Position numbers and translations under genes: made by a program
From: Roseinatronobacter ekhonensis
GTDB lineage: Bacteria; Pseudomonadota; Alphaproteobacteria; Rhodobacterales; Rhodobacteraceae
Assembly: GCF_900499075.1 (NCBI RefSeq)
Contig: NZ_UIHC01000006.1
Location: 1 to 64,000 of the forward strand
Length of the DNA: 64,000 bases
Direction: 5' to 3'
Part shown: positions 1 through 9,026 of the stretch, in pieces
Numbering within the stretch: the first letter of the stretch is position 1
Layout: each line of letters begins with the position of its first letter
Notes under the pieces: model-generated
Told to the model about the DNA's origin: nothing
What the model saw: only the letters and a program-made list of their open reading frames with translations
Databases searched by the model: none

Positions 1-163
1 CGCAAGCCTCAAGCTCGAGGCGGGCTGGTGAGGAAAGAAAGTCAGGGCGGATCATAAGCAATAGCTGAATCGTTCCAAACCCAGCAGTCAAGTCAACAAA
101 TTCGGCTTCTGCAGGACTCGGAGTATAACCCACTTGAAGGCTTGATTGGCGGAAGGGTTGCTG
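1..163. other. Left-edge stretch without a recognisable gene
   Basis: No convincing gene is seen here. One frame is open from base 1 to a TAA at 55-57, which could be the last 18 codons of a gene cut by the window edge, but the peptide matches nothing I recognise. A purine-rich GGAAGG at 151-156 is the probable ribosome-binding site of the downstream PHA-synthase-like gene. Confidence 0.4.
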
Positions 164-1882
164 ATGACTGGCAGTAAGATGCGGCAAGATGCCGACAAGC
201 CCTTAATTTTTGCTAAACGCCCTCTGCGTCAGAGCCTTGCCAGAATGACTGGTGGCAGCTCGCCTGCATCTTTGCTGGCGATGTGGACGGATTGGAGCGT
301 CCATTTGGCGATGGCGCCCGACAAACAACTGGCGCTGGCACAGACAGCGAGAGATCATTGGCTCGGTTGGATGACCTACGTGATGCAGGGCTGCCCAGAA
401 CATCCCGACACGCTTCCGATCTTGCCCCAAAAAACTGACCGTCGATTTCGTGACGAAAGCTGGGAAAAGTCCCCCTTTGCCGCACTGGCCCAAGGCTTCT
501 TGCTGGCCGAGGATTTTTGGGACAAGGCCACGACGGATGTGCCGGGATTGGACCCCGCGCATGATCGGGCAATGACTTTTGTGATGCGGCAACTGCTTGA
601 TTCGGTGGCACCGTCGAATTTTGTGGCAACCAACCCCGAGGTTCTGGCGCGCACTGTCCAGACCGGCGGAGCGAATTTGCAGCACGGTTTTACCCGCTGG
701 CTACGTGATCAGCAGGCAAAAAGACAAACGACCAATACCGCGCGGGTTGGCACCGATGTTGCCACCACGCCGGGAGAGGTTGTCTTTCGCAACCATCTGA
801 TTGAGTTGATTCAATATGCGCCAACGACCGATATGGTGTACCCCGAACCGATCCTGATCGTCCCGGCATGGATCATGAAATACTATATCCTTGACCTGAG
901 TCCGGCCAATTCGCTGGTGCGCTATCTGACAGAGAACGGGTTCACGGTCTTTATGATCTCATGGCGAAACCCCGATTCCGGGGATGCGGCGTTGGGGATG
1001 CAAGACTACCTTGATCAAGGGCCGCGCGCGGCGTTTGACTACATCGCCGCCTCTACGGGTGCCGGGAAAATCCATACAGCGGGCTATTGCCTTGGTGGCA
1101 CGTTGTTGTCGATGACCGCTGCGGCGATGGCCCGCGATGGCGACGACCGTTTGGCCAGCATGACCCTGCTTGCTGCCCAGACCGATTTCAGCGAACCGGG
1201 TGAACTCAGCCTCTTTATAAACGAAAGTCAGGTGTCCTTCCTTGAGGACGTCATGCAGGCACAGGGCTATCTGGATGCCGAACAGATGATGAGCGCATTT
1301 CAGATGATGCGCTCGAACGATCTGATCTGGTCACAGATGATCCGCAGCTACCTGCTGGATGACGATGAAATCCCGATGAATGATCTGATGGCGTGGAACG
1401 CGGACAGCACGCGCATGCCTGCCAAGATGCATGCTGAATACCTGCGCCATATGTTTTTGCACAATGATCTGGCGGGCGGGCGCTATAGCGTCGACGGCCA
1501 TACGGTTTCACTGCGCGATATTCGCGTGCCGGTCTTCGGCGTGGGAACCGAGACCGATCATATCGCTCCTTGGAAGTCGGTCTTCAAGATCCACAACCTG
1601 TGCCATGCCGATGTGACATTCACGCTGACGAACGGCGGGCACAACGCTGGCATCCTGTCAGAGCCGGGCCACAAGCGCCGCCATTTCCACATCCACACAA
1701 CGCGCGATGCCGACAAGACCATGGACCCAGATGACTGGGTCGCGACCGCGACACAGCAAGAGGGCAGTTGGTGGCCCGAATGGACGGCTTGGCTGGCTGG
1801 TCTGTCTGGCGTACCTGCCCCGGCCCCCAAGATCACGAAATCGCTGGCGCCTGCGCCGGGCACTTACGTCATGATGGAGTAG
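164..1882 (+). CDS. phaC: PHA synthase-like alpha/beta hydrolase (PhaC family)
   Basis: A 572-aa cytoplasmic protein of the polyhydroxyalkanoate synthase family, which polymerises 3-hydroxyacyl-CoA into storage polyester. The nucleophile box GYCLGG places the catalytic Cys at about residue 309. The rest of the triad is visible as Asp465 (in TDHIAPW) and His493 (in GGHNAG). Length fits class I PhaC (about 560-600 aa). A TTG at 146 is also open, but ATG 164 sits 7 nt after GGAAGG and is the better start. It is followed after 2 nt by fabI and then a MaoC/Pta fusion, so it is the first gene of a three-gene operon and is not next to phaA-phaB, which lie at 42-44 kb. The family call is firm. Whether it makes bulk PHB or a special acyl product is inference. 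Confidence 0.85.
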   Translation: MTGSKMRQDADKPLIFAKRPLRQSLARMTGGSSPASLLAMWTDWSVHLAMAPDKQLALAQTARDHWLGWMTYVMQGCPEHPDTLPILPQKTDRRFRDESWEKSPFAALAQGFLLAEDFWDKATTDVPGLDPAHDRAMTFVMRQLLDSVAPSNFVATNPEVLARTVQTGGANLQHGFTRWLRDQQAKRQTTNTARVGTDVATTPGEVVFRNHLIELIQYAPTTDMVYPEPILIVPAWIMKYYILDLSPANSLVRYLTENGFTVFMISWRNPDSGDAALGMQDYLDQGPRAAFDYIAASTGAGKIHTAGYCLGGTLLSMTAAAMARDGDDRLASMTLLAAQTDFSEPGELSLFINESQVSFLEDVMQAQGYLDAEQMMSAFQMMRSNDLIWSQMIRSYLLDDDEIPMNDLMAWNADSTRMPAKMHAEYLRHMFLHNDLAGGRYSVDGHTVSLRDIRVPVFGVGTETDHIAPWKSVFKIHNLCHADVTFTLTNGGHNAGILSEPGHKRRHFHIHTTRDADKTMDPDDWVATATQQEGSWWPEWTAWLAGLSGVPAPAPKITKSLAPAPGTYVMME

Positions 1883-1884
1883 CA

Positions 1885-2658
1885 ATGCTATCACAGAATG
1901 AACTGTTGAAGGGCAAGAAGGGGCTGATCGTTGGGATCGCCAACCGTCATTCCATCGGCGCGGGATGTGCGGCGGCCTTTCGTGTATCGGGGGCCGATCT
2001 TTGCATCACATACCAAAATGACAAGGCCCGCAAATTCGTGGAACCCGTTGCCAATGAGGTCGGCGCAGAGATGTTCCTGCCGTTGGATGTCACCGATCAT
2101 GATCAGACTGAGGCGGTGTTCGCCGAGATCGAAAAGACATGGGGCAAACTGGATTTTCTTTTGCACTCGATCGCGTTCTGCCCGAAGGACGACCTGCATG
2201 GGCGGGTCGTGGACTGTTCCCAAAAGGGCTTTGCTTTGGCGATGGACGTTTCTGTCCACTCGCTGATCCGCCTCGCCAACAAGGCAGAGCCCTTGATGAA
2301 AGATGGCGGCACCATCCTGACGGTCTCTTATCACGGGGCCGAAAGGGTTGTTGACCATTACAACATCATGGGCCCGGTCAAGGCTGCACTGGAAGCAACC
2401 ACGCGGTACTTGTCGGTTGAATTGGGCCACAAGAACATTCGTGTGAATGCGCTGTCACCGGGACCGCTGCAAACGCGGGCTGCCTCTGGGATCGACCACT
2501 TCGATACGTTGATTGATGACGCCAAGGCGCGCGCGCCGTTGCACCGCCTGACCACAATAGACGAGGTCGGCGCGATGGCGGCCTGCCTCGTGACCGATTT
2601 TGCCCGTTCTGTCAGTGGCAATACCGCCTATATTGACGGGGGCCACCATGTTGTCTGA
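1885..2658 (+). CDS. fabI: Enoyl-[acyl-carrier-protein] reductase (NADH), FabI family
   Basis: A 257-aa short-chain dehydrogenase of the FabI clade, reducing the enoyl thioester in fatty acid elongation with NADH. The nucleotide-binding signature GIANRHSIGAG is near the N-terminus. The FabI-type active site Y-x6-K is seen as YNIMGPVK, preceded by SYHGAERVV. ATG 1885 lies 2 nt after the phaC-like stop; a longer reading from 1768 lies inside that gene and is rejected. The gene overlaps the start of the MaoC/Pta gene by 11 nt, implying translational coupling. Placement between a PHA synthase homologue and a hydratase/phosphotransacylase suggests a secondary, pathway-dedicated FabI rather than the housekeeping copy. 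That role is inferred from context. Confidence 0.88.
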   Translation: MLSQNELLKGKKGLIVGIANRHSIGAGCAAAFRVSGADLCITYQNDKARKFVEPVANEVGAEMFLPLDVTDHDQTEAVFAEIEKTWGKLDFLLHSIAFCPKDDLHGRVVDCSQKGFALAMDVSVHSLIRLANKAEPLMKDGGTILTVSYHGAERVVDHYNIMGPVKAALEATTRYLSVELGHKNIRVNALSPGPLQTRAASGIDHFDTLIDDAKARAPLHRLTTIDEVGAMAACLVTDFARSVSGNTAYIDGGHHVV

Positions 2659-4069
2659 ATCTGACCCGGCATTGGAATTCATTGAAAACTGCCCTTTTGA
2701 TGAGATTGAACTGGGGCAGTTCGCTGAATTGGTTCGGACTTTGACGGCCCGCGATATCGACGCTTTCGCCGTGGTGTCCGGCGATGTGAACCCCGCACAT
2801 GTGGACACAGAGTTTGCCGAAGGCGACATCTTTCACAAAGTGATTGCCCACGGAATGTGGGGCGCCGCGTTGATTTCGAACGTGTTGGGCACGCAATTGC
2901 CTGGTCCGGGGACCATCTATCTGGAACAATCGCTAAAGTTTCTCAAACCGGTAGGGGTTGGCGATACGGTGACGGTCCGTGTGACAGTTGTCGAAAGGAA
3001 TGCCGAAAAGAAGCGGCTCACCCTTGATTGCACCTGCACCAATGGCGACGGAAAGCCTGCGATTGTCGGGCAAGCCCATGTGATCGCGCCCGACCGGAAA
3101 ATTCGCAGGCCGCGTGTCACGATGCCCGATCTAGTCCTACACCGGCACGGGCAGGTGCATGGTGACCTGCTCGCCCGCGCAACGGCATTGGGCGCGATTC
3201 CGGTTGCTGTGGTCCATCCCTGTGACAAACCATCGCTGGTGGGCGCTTTGCATGCGTATGAACTCGGCCTGATTACACCTTTGCTTGTGGGTCCAAGAGA
3301 CCGAATCGAGGCTGTGGCAGAGCAAAACACTCTTGATATCAGCCAGCTCGAAATCGTTGATGCGCCGCACAGCCATGCCTCCGCCGAATTAGCGGTGTCG
3401 CTGGCACGGGACGGCAAAGTGCAGGCCTTGATGAAAGGCGCTTTGCATACCGAAGAGATCATGTCGGCCGTTGTGTCAAAGTCCGATGGATTGCGCACGG
3501 AACGTCGGATGAGCCATGTTTACGTCATGGATGTCCCGACCTATCCCAAGCCGTTGATCATGACGGATGCGGCCATCAATATTGACCCCGATCTGGCAAC
3601 GAAGGCCGACATCATCCAGAACGCGATTGATCTGGCTCTTGCCATCGGCATCGACGCACCCAAAGTTGCACTGCTCTCTGCCGTTGAGACGATCACACCG
3701 CGATTGAAATCAACGGTGGACGCGGGCGCGCTTTGCAAGATGGCGGACCGTGGGCAGATCACTGGCGGAGTTCTGGATGGACCGCTGGCTTTTGACAATG
3801 CGATCTCGATGCGCGCTGTGGTGACCAAGAACATCACATCGCCCGTGGCGGGACAGGCTGATGTGCTTGTGGCCCCCGACCTGGAGGCCGCCAACATGAT
3901 TGCCAAACAGTTGATGTATCTGGCCGGTGCAGAGGCAGCAGGCATCGTGCTTGGTGCCCGGGTGCCGATCATCCTGACGAGTCGGGCCGACGATGACAGA
4001 ACGCGCACGGCCTCCGCCGCGATTGCGGCTTTGGTCTGTGCGGCAAGGCGCACATCCGCAGCCTGCTAG
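2648..4069 (+). CDS. Bifunctional enoyl-CoA hydratase (MaoC) / phosphate acetyl-butyryltransferase
   Basis: A 473-aa fusion. Residues about 15-150 form a MaoC-like hot-dog hydratase domain, with the conserved D-x-N-P-x-H seen in SGDVNPAHVD and HGMWGAAL following. Residues about 165-470 form a phosphate acetyl/butyryl-transferase (PTA_PTB) domain. ATG 2648 overlaps the fabI stop; the upstream reading from 2600 is discarded. Proteins of this architecture usually sit with a phaC-like gene, fabI and often acetate kinase. No acetate kinase follows here; the next 327 bp are empty. A plausible role is moving acyl groups between CoA thioesters and acyl phosphates. The domain call is strong, the physiological role uncertain. 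Confidence 0.85.
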   Translation: MLSESDPALEFIENCPFDEIELGQFAELVRTLTARDIDAFAVVSGDVNPAHVDTEFAEGDIFHKVIAHGMWGAALISNVLGTQLPGPGTIYLEQSLKFLKPVGVGDTVTVRVTVVERNAEKKRLTLDCTCTNGDGKPAIVGQAHVIAPDRKIRRPRVTMPDLVLHRHGQVHGDLLARATALGAIPVAVVHPCDKPSLVGALHAYELGLITPLLVGPRDRIEAVAEQNTLDISQLEIVDAPHSHASAELAVSLARDGKVQALMKGALHTEEIMSAVVSKSDGLRTERRMSHVYVMDVPTYPKPLIMTDAAINIDPDLATKADIIQNAIDLALAIGIDAPKVALLSAVETITPRLKSTVDAGALCKMADRGQITGGVLDGPLAFDNAISMRAVVTKNITSPVAGQADVLVAPDLEAANMIAKQLMYLAGAEAAGIVLGARVPIILTSRADDDRTRTASAAIAALVCAARRTSAAC

Positions 4070-4396
4070 AGCTGAATGCAGAATTGTCGTTTTCAAAAGC
4101 TCGGACGGTATCAGGACGCGAACGAGCCGGATTTGCTGGCCAGCAGGCGGGCCGTCGCAAACGGCTGCGACTTGGGGCGCCCGCACGCGCATCAGGACTG
4201 GTATTGATCAACCTCCAGGCCGACCTTCGCGGCCATTATGGGACTATATTTGCCTCGGCCTTCCTGCTTCAGCGGTTTGCGATTCGAGTTCTGTTTCCGC
4301 AGATCACGCGTGGCGTTGACGGGCAAAGCCGATGCTTTGTCCGTGTCAGCTTGGGGATGAAGCCGTGGTGGTGGCGTGGCCAGTATTTCTGCCCGA
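4070..4396. other. 327-bp convergent intergenic stretch, no supported gene
   Basis: This gap lies between the convergent MaoC/Pta and aldehyde dehydrogenase genes. Several short frames are open (for example 4084-4470 on the plus strand), but they run into the 3' end of the aldehyde dehydrogenase in antisense and match no family I recognise. I see no acetate kinase remnant, terminator with a T-tract or transposase motif. It may be decayed coding sequence. Confidence 0.4.
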
Positions 4397-5899
4397 CTAT
4401 TTCAGATCGTCAGGCAGAAGCGCTTGGGGAATGTCCTGATAGCAGACCGGCCTCAGAAAACGTCTTATAGCCAGCGTGCCGACCGACGTATGGCCGAAAT
4501 TCGTGCTGGCCGGATAGGGCCCACCGTGCACCATGCTTTCGCAGACCTCGACACCGGTTGGGAACGCGTTGGCCAGCAGACGCCCGGCTTTGCGTTCCAG
4601 AACGGCCAGAAGCCCGCGGGCCATTTCAAGATCGCCCTCATTCATATGTAGGGTCGCGGTAAGCTGGCCCTGCAATTCTTGCGCGACCTCTCGCATTTCG
4701 TCGGCATCCGCGACCTGCACGACAAGACCCAGTGGGCCGAACACTTCTTCGCCCAATGCTTGGTTGGTTAACCATGTCTTGCCAGTCGTCGCAAACAGGT
4801 CGGGCGCGGCATTCCGCTTGTTGCAGGCAGAGGTCAGAAGGTCTTGCACACCGGCGGTTGCAGCGATCCGGTCGCGCCCGGTTCGGTAGGCCTGCGCAAT
4901 GCCGTCGGTCAGCATCAGCTGCTCTGCCTGCTGATCAAGCGCTGCCTTTGCTGCCTTGGTGAACGCATCGGCATCCGCGCCTTCGATCACCACAGCGATG
5001 CCGGGATTGGTGCAGAACTGTCCCGCACCCATCGTTAGCGAGGCTGCCCAGCCGCCCGCAATGTCACGGCCACGCGCCTTCACGGCTTCGGGCAACAAGA
5101 ACATCGGGTTGACGGAGCCCAGTTCGCCGAAGAACGGGATCGGGTCCGGCCGGTTCATGCAGAGATCAAAGAGCGCGCGGCCACCGGCAAGGCTGCCGGT
5201 AAAGCCGACAGCACGGATCAGTGGGTGGCGCACCAGCGCTTGGCCCACGTCGCGGCTGCCTCCCTGCACCAATGAAAAGACACCCGGATGAAGATCATGT
5301 GCCTTGATCGCCGCCAGAATGGCCTCTGCCACGATCTCTGCCGTTCCGGGATGCGCGTCGTGGCCCTTGACGATGACCGGGCAACCAGCAGCCAGCGCGC
5401 TTGCCGTGTCGCCCCCGGCGGTGGAAAACGCCAACGGAAAATTGGACGCCCCGAAAATCGCCACCGGTCCGATCGGACGCTGCATCATGCGCAGGTCGGG
5501 ACGGGGTGCGGGCTGACGGTCTGGCATGGCGGGATCATGGCGGCGGTCCAGATAGTCGCCCTTTTCGATATGATCGGCGAAAAGCCGGATTTGTCCGACG
5601 GTCCGGCCGCGTTCACCTTCAAGCCGGGCAGCGGGTAGCCCCGTCTCTCGTGTGCCGAGTTCGGTAATCCGGTCCCCTTGCTTGTCGATCTCGTCTGCGA
5701 TGGAACGCAGAAACCCGGCGCGGTCCGTGCGAGAAATCTGTGCATAGGATGCAAATGCCTGTTCTGCGGCCAGTGCCGCCTGATCGATATGCCCTGCAGT
5801 CCCGATGGCGAAATGGTCGGCGTTGCCATCGACCGGCATGTTCGCAAAGGTCTCGTTATTGCCGACCAAGTTGCCCGCGATAAGGTGTTTGCCAATCAT
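4397..5899 (-). CDS. 2,5-dioxovalerate (alpha-ketoglutarate semialdehyde) dehydrogenase
   Basis: A 500-aa NAD(P)-dependent aldehyde dehydrogenase that oxidises 2,5-dioxopentanoate to 2-oxoglutarate, the last step of 4-hydroxyproline breakdown (also used for pentose and glucarate routes). The catalytic set is present: Asn153 (ASNFP), Lys178, Glu259 (FFGELGS) and Cys296 (GAGQFCTNPG). The FCTNPG signature is typical of the KGSADH subgroup. The start has a good AGGAAACC Shine-Dalgarno stretch just upstream. It is the last gene of the minus-strand hydroxyproline operon, 81 nt after a proline-racemase-family gene. Context makes 2,5-dioxovalerate the most likely substrate. Confidence 0.9.
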   Translation of the reverse strand: MIGKHLIAGNLVGNNETFANMPVDGNADHFAIGTAGHIDQAALAAEQAFASYAQISRTDRAGFLRSIADEIDKQGDRITELGTRETGLPAARLEGERGRTVGQIRLFADHIEKGDYLDRRHDPAMPDRQPAPRPDLRMMQRPIGPVAIFGASNFPLAFSTAGGDTASALAAGCPVIVKGHDAHPGTAEIVAEAILAAIKAHDLHPGVFSLVQGGSRDVGQALVRHPLIRAVGFTGSLAGGRALFDLCMNRPDPIPFFGELGSVNPMFLLPEAVKARGRDIAGGWAASLTMGAGQFCTNPGIAVVIEGADADAFTKAAKAALDQQAEQLMLTDGIAQAYRTGRDRIAATAGVQDLLTSACNKRNAAPDLFATTGKTWLTNQALGEEVFGPLGLVVQVADADEMREVAQELQGQLTATLHMNEGDLEMARGLLAVLERKAGRLLANAFPTGVEVCESMVHGGPYPASTNFGHTSVGTLAIRRFLRPVCYQDIPQALLPDDLK

Positions 5900-5980
5900 G
5901 ATGGTTTCCTTTCCTCAAAGAGTGTTTCTTGTTTCGCCCGATCCTGCGATCTCGGGAGTCTGGCTTTGGCCTGCGCAAGC

Positions 5981-7006
5981 TCAGACGCCCCAAGTATCCT
6001 TCAGACGGTAGCCTTGCGGCCATGGGTCATCGGGATCGAGCATGTGTTGATGGATGCCCGTGATCCAGCCGCGTCCGGTGATCTCGGGCAGGATCGCGGG
6101 GCGGCCTGCGACCTGCGCTTCACCGACAATTCGCCCGGTGAAGGTAGAGTTGATGATCGAAACGGCTTCGAAGGTCTGGCCAACCGTCAACTGATTGCGG
6201 GCGGCCATCAGGGCCATCCGCGCAGAGACCGCCGTTCCAGTCGGCGAGCGGTCGATCTTGCCGGGGCGGATCGCAACGGCGGATTGCCCGCGCATGCCGG
6301 TCGCGGTGGGTGTCAGAGGGCCGCAGAAGGCGCAGAATGAAATATGATCCCATTCAGGATTTTCAGGATGCGAAAACCCCAGCTGTTCATTCGCCGCCTG
6401 CGTTATCCTGACCCCCAAGCGCGCCAGTTCGCTCGCTTCATCCTCGACCAGATCAAAGCCGAGCGCTTGGGCATCGACGACAACGAAACTGTCGCCCCCA
6501 TAGGCGGTGTCGACGCAAATTGTGCCCAGCCCCTCGATTTCTAGCGCAGCACCGAGCTTGTCGGCGAAGCTGGGCACGTTGCGGACACTGATTTCTTCGG
6601 CCTTGCCGTTGCGACACGCCGCGCGAACGCGGACAAGGCCGCCGGGTGCCTCTAGCATGATTTCGGTCACGGGTTCCGTCATCGGGAGGATCCCGGAATC
6701 CAGAAGCACCGTGGCCACACAAATGGAATTCGAACCCGACATAGGTGGGGTGTCTTCGGGCTCCATGATGATAAAGGCAGCGTCTGCGTCCGGATGGATC
6801 GGCGGAACAAGCAGGTTTACATGGCGAAACACACCGCCGCGCGGTTCGTTCAGAACAAAATTCCGCAGGGTCTCGTCCCTCGCAATGAAGCTTCTTTGCT
6901 CCCAGAGTGTTTTGCCTTTTGGGGGTGCCACACCCCCCACGATCACGTCGCCCACCTCGCCCTCGGCGTGGCAAGATATGACATGTATCGTCTTCGTGCT
7001 TCGCAT
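5981..7006 (-). CDS. Proline racemase family protein, probable trans-3-hydroxy-L-proline dehydratase
   Basis: A 341-aa member of the proline racemase superfamily. Proline racemase and 4-hydroxyproline epimerase use two cysteines, but here the first catalytic position is Ser90 (in PMSGSNSIC, aligned with MCGHG) and the second is Thr256 (in [11 protein letters not shown], aligned with DRSPCGTG). In this superfamily Thr at the second site marks trans-3-hydroxyproline dehydratases, and Ser at the first site occurs in epimerase/dehydratase clades. I therefore favour dehydration of trans-3-hydroxy-L-proline to Delta1-pyrroline-2-carboxylate. The gene lies 51 nt after the canonical Cys/Cys epimerase, so two paralogues with different chemistry share one operon. 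The exact activity is inferred. Confidence 0.75.
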   Translation of the reverse strand: MRSTKTIHVISCHAEGEVGDVIVGGVAPPKGKTLWEQRSFIARDETLRNFVLNEPRGGVFRHVNLLVPPIHPDADAAFIIMEPEDTPPMSGSNSICVATVLLDSGILPMTEPVTEIMLEAPGGLVRVRAACRNGKAEEISVRNVPSFADKLGAALEIEGLGTICVDTAYGGDSFVVVDAQALGFDLVEDEASELARLGVRITQAANEQLGFSHPENPEWDHISFCAFCGPLTPTATGMRGQSAVAIRPGKIDRSPTGTAVSARMALMAARNQLTVGQTFEAVSIINSTFTGRIVGEAQVAGRPAILPEITGRGWITGIHQHMLDPDDPWPQGYRLKDTWGV

Positions 7007-7057
7007 GGTCCGTCGCTTTCCTGACGTTGGAGTGTGTGTCGGTTCCCTGGCGGGCGA

Positions 7058-7990
7058 TCAGCAGCGTATGCCTTTGGCGTAGGGATCGGTCGGGTCAAAG
7101 ATGAGAGTGGCGTGCGATGTCACGAATGCCTGCCCTGTAATCTTGGGTATGATCCCCATGTCGTGCCCCGGCTGATAGCTGATCACATAGGTGCTGCCGA
7201 TCACACTTTGCTGCATCCACTCTGCTCCGGCGGGCCAATCACCGTCTGCCGCCAGACATGCCAATTTGGCAGAGCAACCCGTGCCGCAAGGAGACCTGTC
7301 ATAGGCACCACCCGGACAGAGGACAAAGTTCCTGCTATGCGCGCCCGCGACAGTTGGCGGCCCGAAAAACTCTATATGGTCTATCCACGCACCGTCCCGC
7401 CCGGTGATGCCGTCTCGTTCAAGCGCGTCCCGTGTAGCCAGGGACATTTCTGTCAAAGCGCGGATATTCGCGGCCTCTATTGCAACGGGAGAGTCCTTGA
7501 CCAGAAAAAACCAGTTTCCGCCCCATGCGACATCGCCGGTCACTTCGCCCCAGTTTTCAACAGCGACTTTAACGCCTTTCAGATGGCGGTAGCTTTCCAC
7601 ATTGACGACCGACACGGTATGTGGGTCGTGTAGCGCGACCTCGACCACGCCGACGGGGGTTTCAAGCCGGTGGGTTCCGGGCTGTATGCGGCCAAGATGC
7701 GCCAAGGTCACGGCGACCCCAATTGCCGCATGCCCGCACATCCCGAGGTTTTGCAAGGTATTGAAGAATATGACACCCGTTGCGCAATCGGAGTGCGATG
7801 GCTCCACCAGAAGCGCGCCGACCATGGCGTCATGACCGCGCGGTTCACAAAGCGCCGCTGCACAAAAATCACTATGATCGCTTTCCAGCCGCGCCGCACG
7901 TTCGGCGAGCGACCCGGCACCGAGGTCAATGGCCCCTTCGAGGATCACACGTGTCGGCTCCCCGGCGGTATGGCTGTCGATCACCCGCAT
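7058..7990 (-). CDS. 4-hydroxyproline 2-epimerase (proline racemase family)
   Basis: A 310-aa proline racemase superfamily enzyme that converts trans-4-hydroxy-L-proline to cis-4-hydroxy-D-proline. Both catalytic cysteines are present: Cys85 in GMCGHAAIG and Cys235 in DRSPCGTG. The start is ATG 7990 (MRVIDSHTAGEP, the usual family N-terminus); the open frame further upstream lies inside the preceding gene. It starts 4 nt after the stop of the DHDPS-family gene, so translation is probably coupled. A D-hydroxyproline oxidase or dehydrogenase would be needed for the next step and is not in this window. Plain proline racemase is the alternative, but the neighbours argue for hydroxyproline. Confidence 0.88.
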   Translation of the reverse strand: MRVIDSHTAGEPTRVILEGAIDLGAGSLAERAARLESDHSDFCAAALCEPRGHDAMVGALLVEPSHSDCATGVIFFNTLQNLGMCGHAAIGVAVTLAHLGRIQPGTHRLETPVGVVEVALHDPHTVSVVNVESYRHLKGVKVAVENWGEVTGDVAWGGNWFFLVKDSPVAIEAANIRALTEMSLATRDALERDGITGRDGAWIDHIEFFGPPTVAGAHSRNFVLCPGGAYDRSPCGTGCSAKLACLAADGDWPAGAEWMQQSVIGSTYVISYQPGHDMGIIPKITGQAFVTSHATLIFDPTDPYAKGIRC

Positions 7991-7994
7991 GCGG

Positions 7995-8939
7995 TCAGAG
8001 CCCCTCTTGGCGGGCCCAATTGTCGAACCATGTCCGGAACAGCTTGTATTGAGCCTCGATGTAATGGCGCTGCGAGTCTGAAAGGAAATCTGTTTCGTTG
8101 AAGTGCAGGCGGTACTCATCCTCACCGTTCAGGACCATCAGGTGTTTGTAATAGAGGACGAGGTCGGGCCCTTCATCAAAGCTGGACAGCACGCCCAGTG
8201 CCTCTTCGAGTTCCTGCGCGCGTCGGCGTGCCAGTGCATCGCCCTTCGCGGCTGCCTCGCAGAGCTTCATCAGCAGCAGCACTTCTTTGGGCAGGGCATT
8301 TCCGATACCCGTGATCGCACCGGTGGCGCCGCAGTTGACGAAGCCATGGTAAACGGCGGTATCCACACCGATCATGAGTGTCACGTTCTCATCGCGCGAG
8401 GTGATGTTTTCGGCGGCGTAGCGCAAATCGGCAATGCCTCCGAATTCCTTGAAGCCGACAAGATTGGAGTGCTCGGCACGGAGTGAAAAGAAGAGGTCTG
8501 CCTTGGTGGCAAAGCCGTAATAGGGGCTGTTGTAGATCACCGCCGGCAATTTGGGCGCGGCTGACAGGATAGACTTGAAGTGGTTGCGCTGCGCTTCGGA
8601 CGACGAACCGCGCGAAAGGACGCGCGGGATCACCATCAACCCTACCGCGCCGACGCGCGCGGCATGGGCGGCGTGGGCAACGGCCATTTGCGTATTGACC
8701 GCACCGGTGCCGACAACCACCGGCACACCGGCTTTGACAAGGTGTTCGACGCCGTCCATCCGCTCGTCATCCGTCAGCAAGGGCCAATCACCCATGGAAC
8801 CACAGTAGATGACCGCCGACATGCCGGCATCGATCAACTCTTGCCCCTTGCGGACAAGCGCAGCGAAATCGGGTTTTCTATCCGCCCCACATGGAGTCAT
8901 CAGGGCAGGCATGCATCCCGAAAACACTTCTTTCGACAT
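7995..8939 (-). CDS. DHDPS/NAL-family lyase, probable 1-pyrroline-4-hydroxy-2-carboxylate deaminase
   Basis: A 314-aa TIM-barrel protein of the dihydrodipicolinate synthase/N-acetylneuraminate lyase family. The Schiff-base lysine is Lys164 (NLVGFKEFGG) and the conserved Tyr is Tyr136 (VIYNSPYYG). In hydroxyproline clusters this family deaminates Delta1-pyrroline-4-hydroxy-2-carboxylate to 2,5-dioxopentanoate, the substrate of the dehydrogenase encoded four kilobases downstream in the same operon. Biosynthetic DapA is unlikely because the gene is embedded in this operon between an ABC transporter and the epimerase. ATG 8939 begins MSKEVFSGCMPAL, a normal family start. The function assignment rests on context. 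Confidence 0.82.
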   Translation of the reverse strand: MSKEVFSGCMPALMTPCGADRKPDFAALVRKGQELIDAGMSAVIYCGSMGDWPLLTDDERMDGVEHLVKAGVPVVVGTGAVNTQMAVAHAAHAARVGAVGLMVIPRVLSRGSSSEAQRNHFKSILSAAPKLPAVIYNSPYYGFATKADLFFSLRAEHSNLVGFKEFGGIADLRYAAENITSRDENVTLMIGVDTAVYHGFVNCGATGAITGIGNALPKEVLLLMKLCEAAAKGDALARRRAQELEEALGVLSSFDEGPDLVLYYKHLMVLNGEDEYRLHFNETDFLSDSQRHYIEAQYKLFRTWFDNWARQEGL

Positions 8940-9026
8940 TGGTGATCTCCTCTTTCCGTCTCGAAGGCGTTTGCGCCAATTGTGTTCAATTTTTTTGCTG
9001 GCCCCGGCTGGAAAATCCGGGTCCGG

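Noticed and set aside
4084-4470. Possible small gene or transposase remnant after the Pta fusion
   Set aside because: No family motif or ribosome-binding site, and it overlaps the 3' end of the aldehyde dehydrogenase in antisense.
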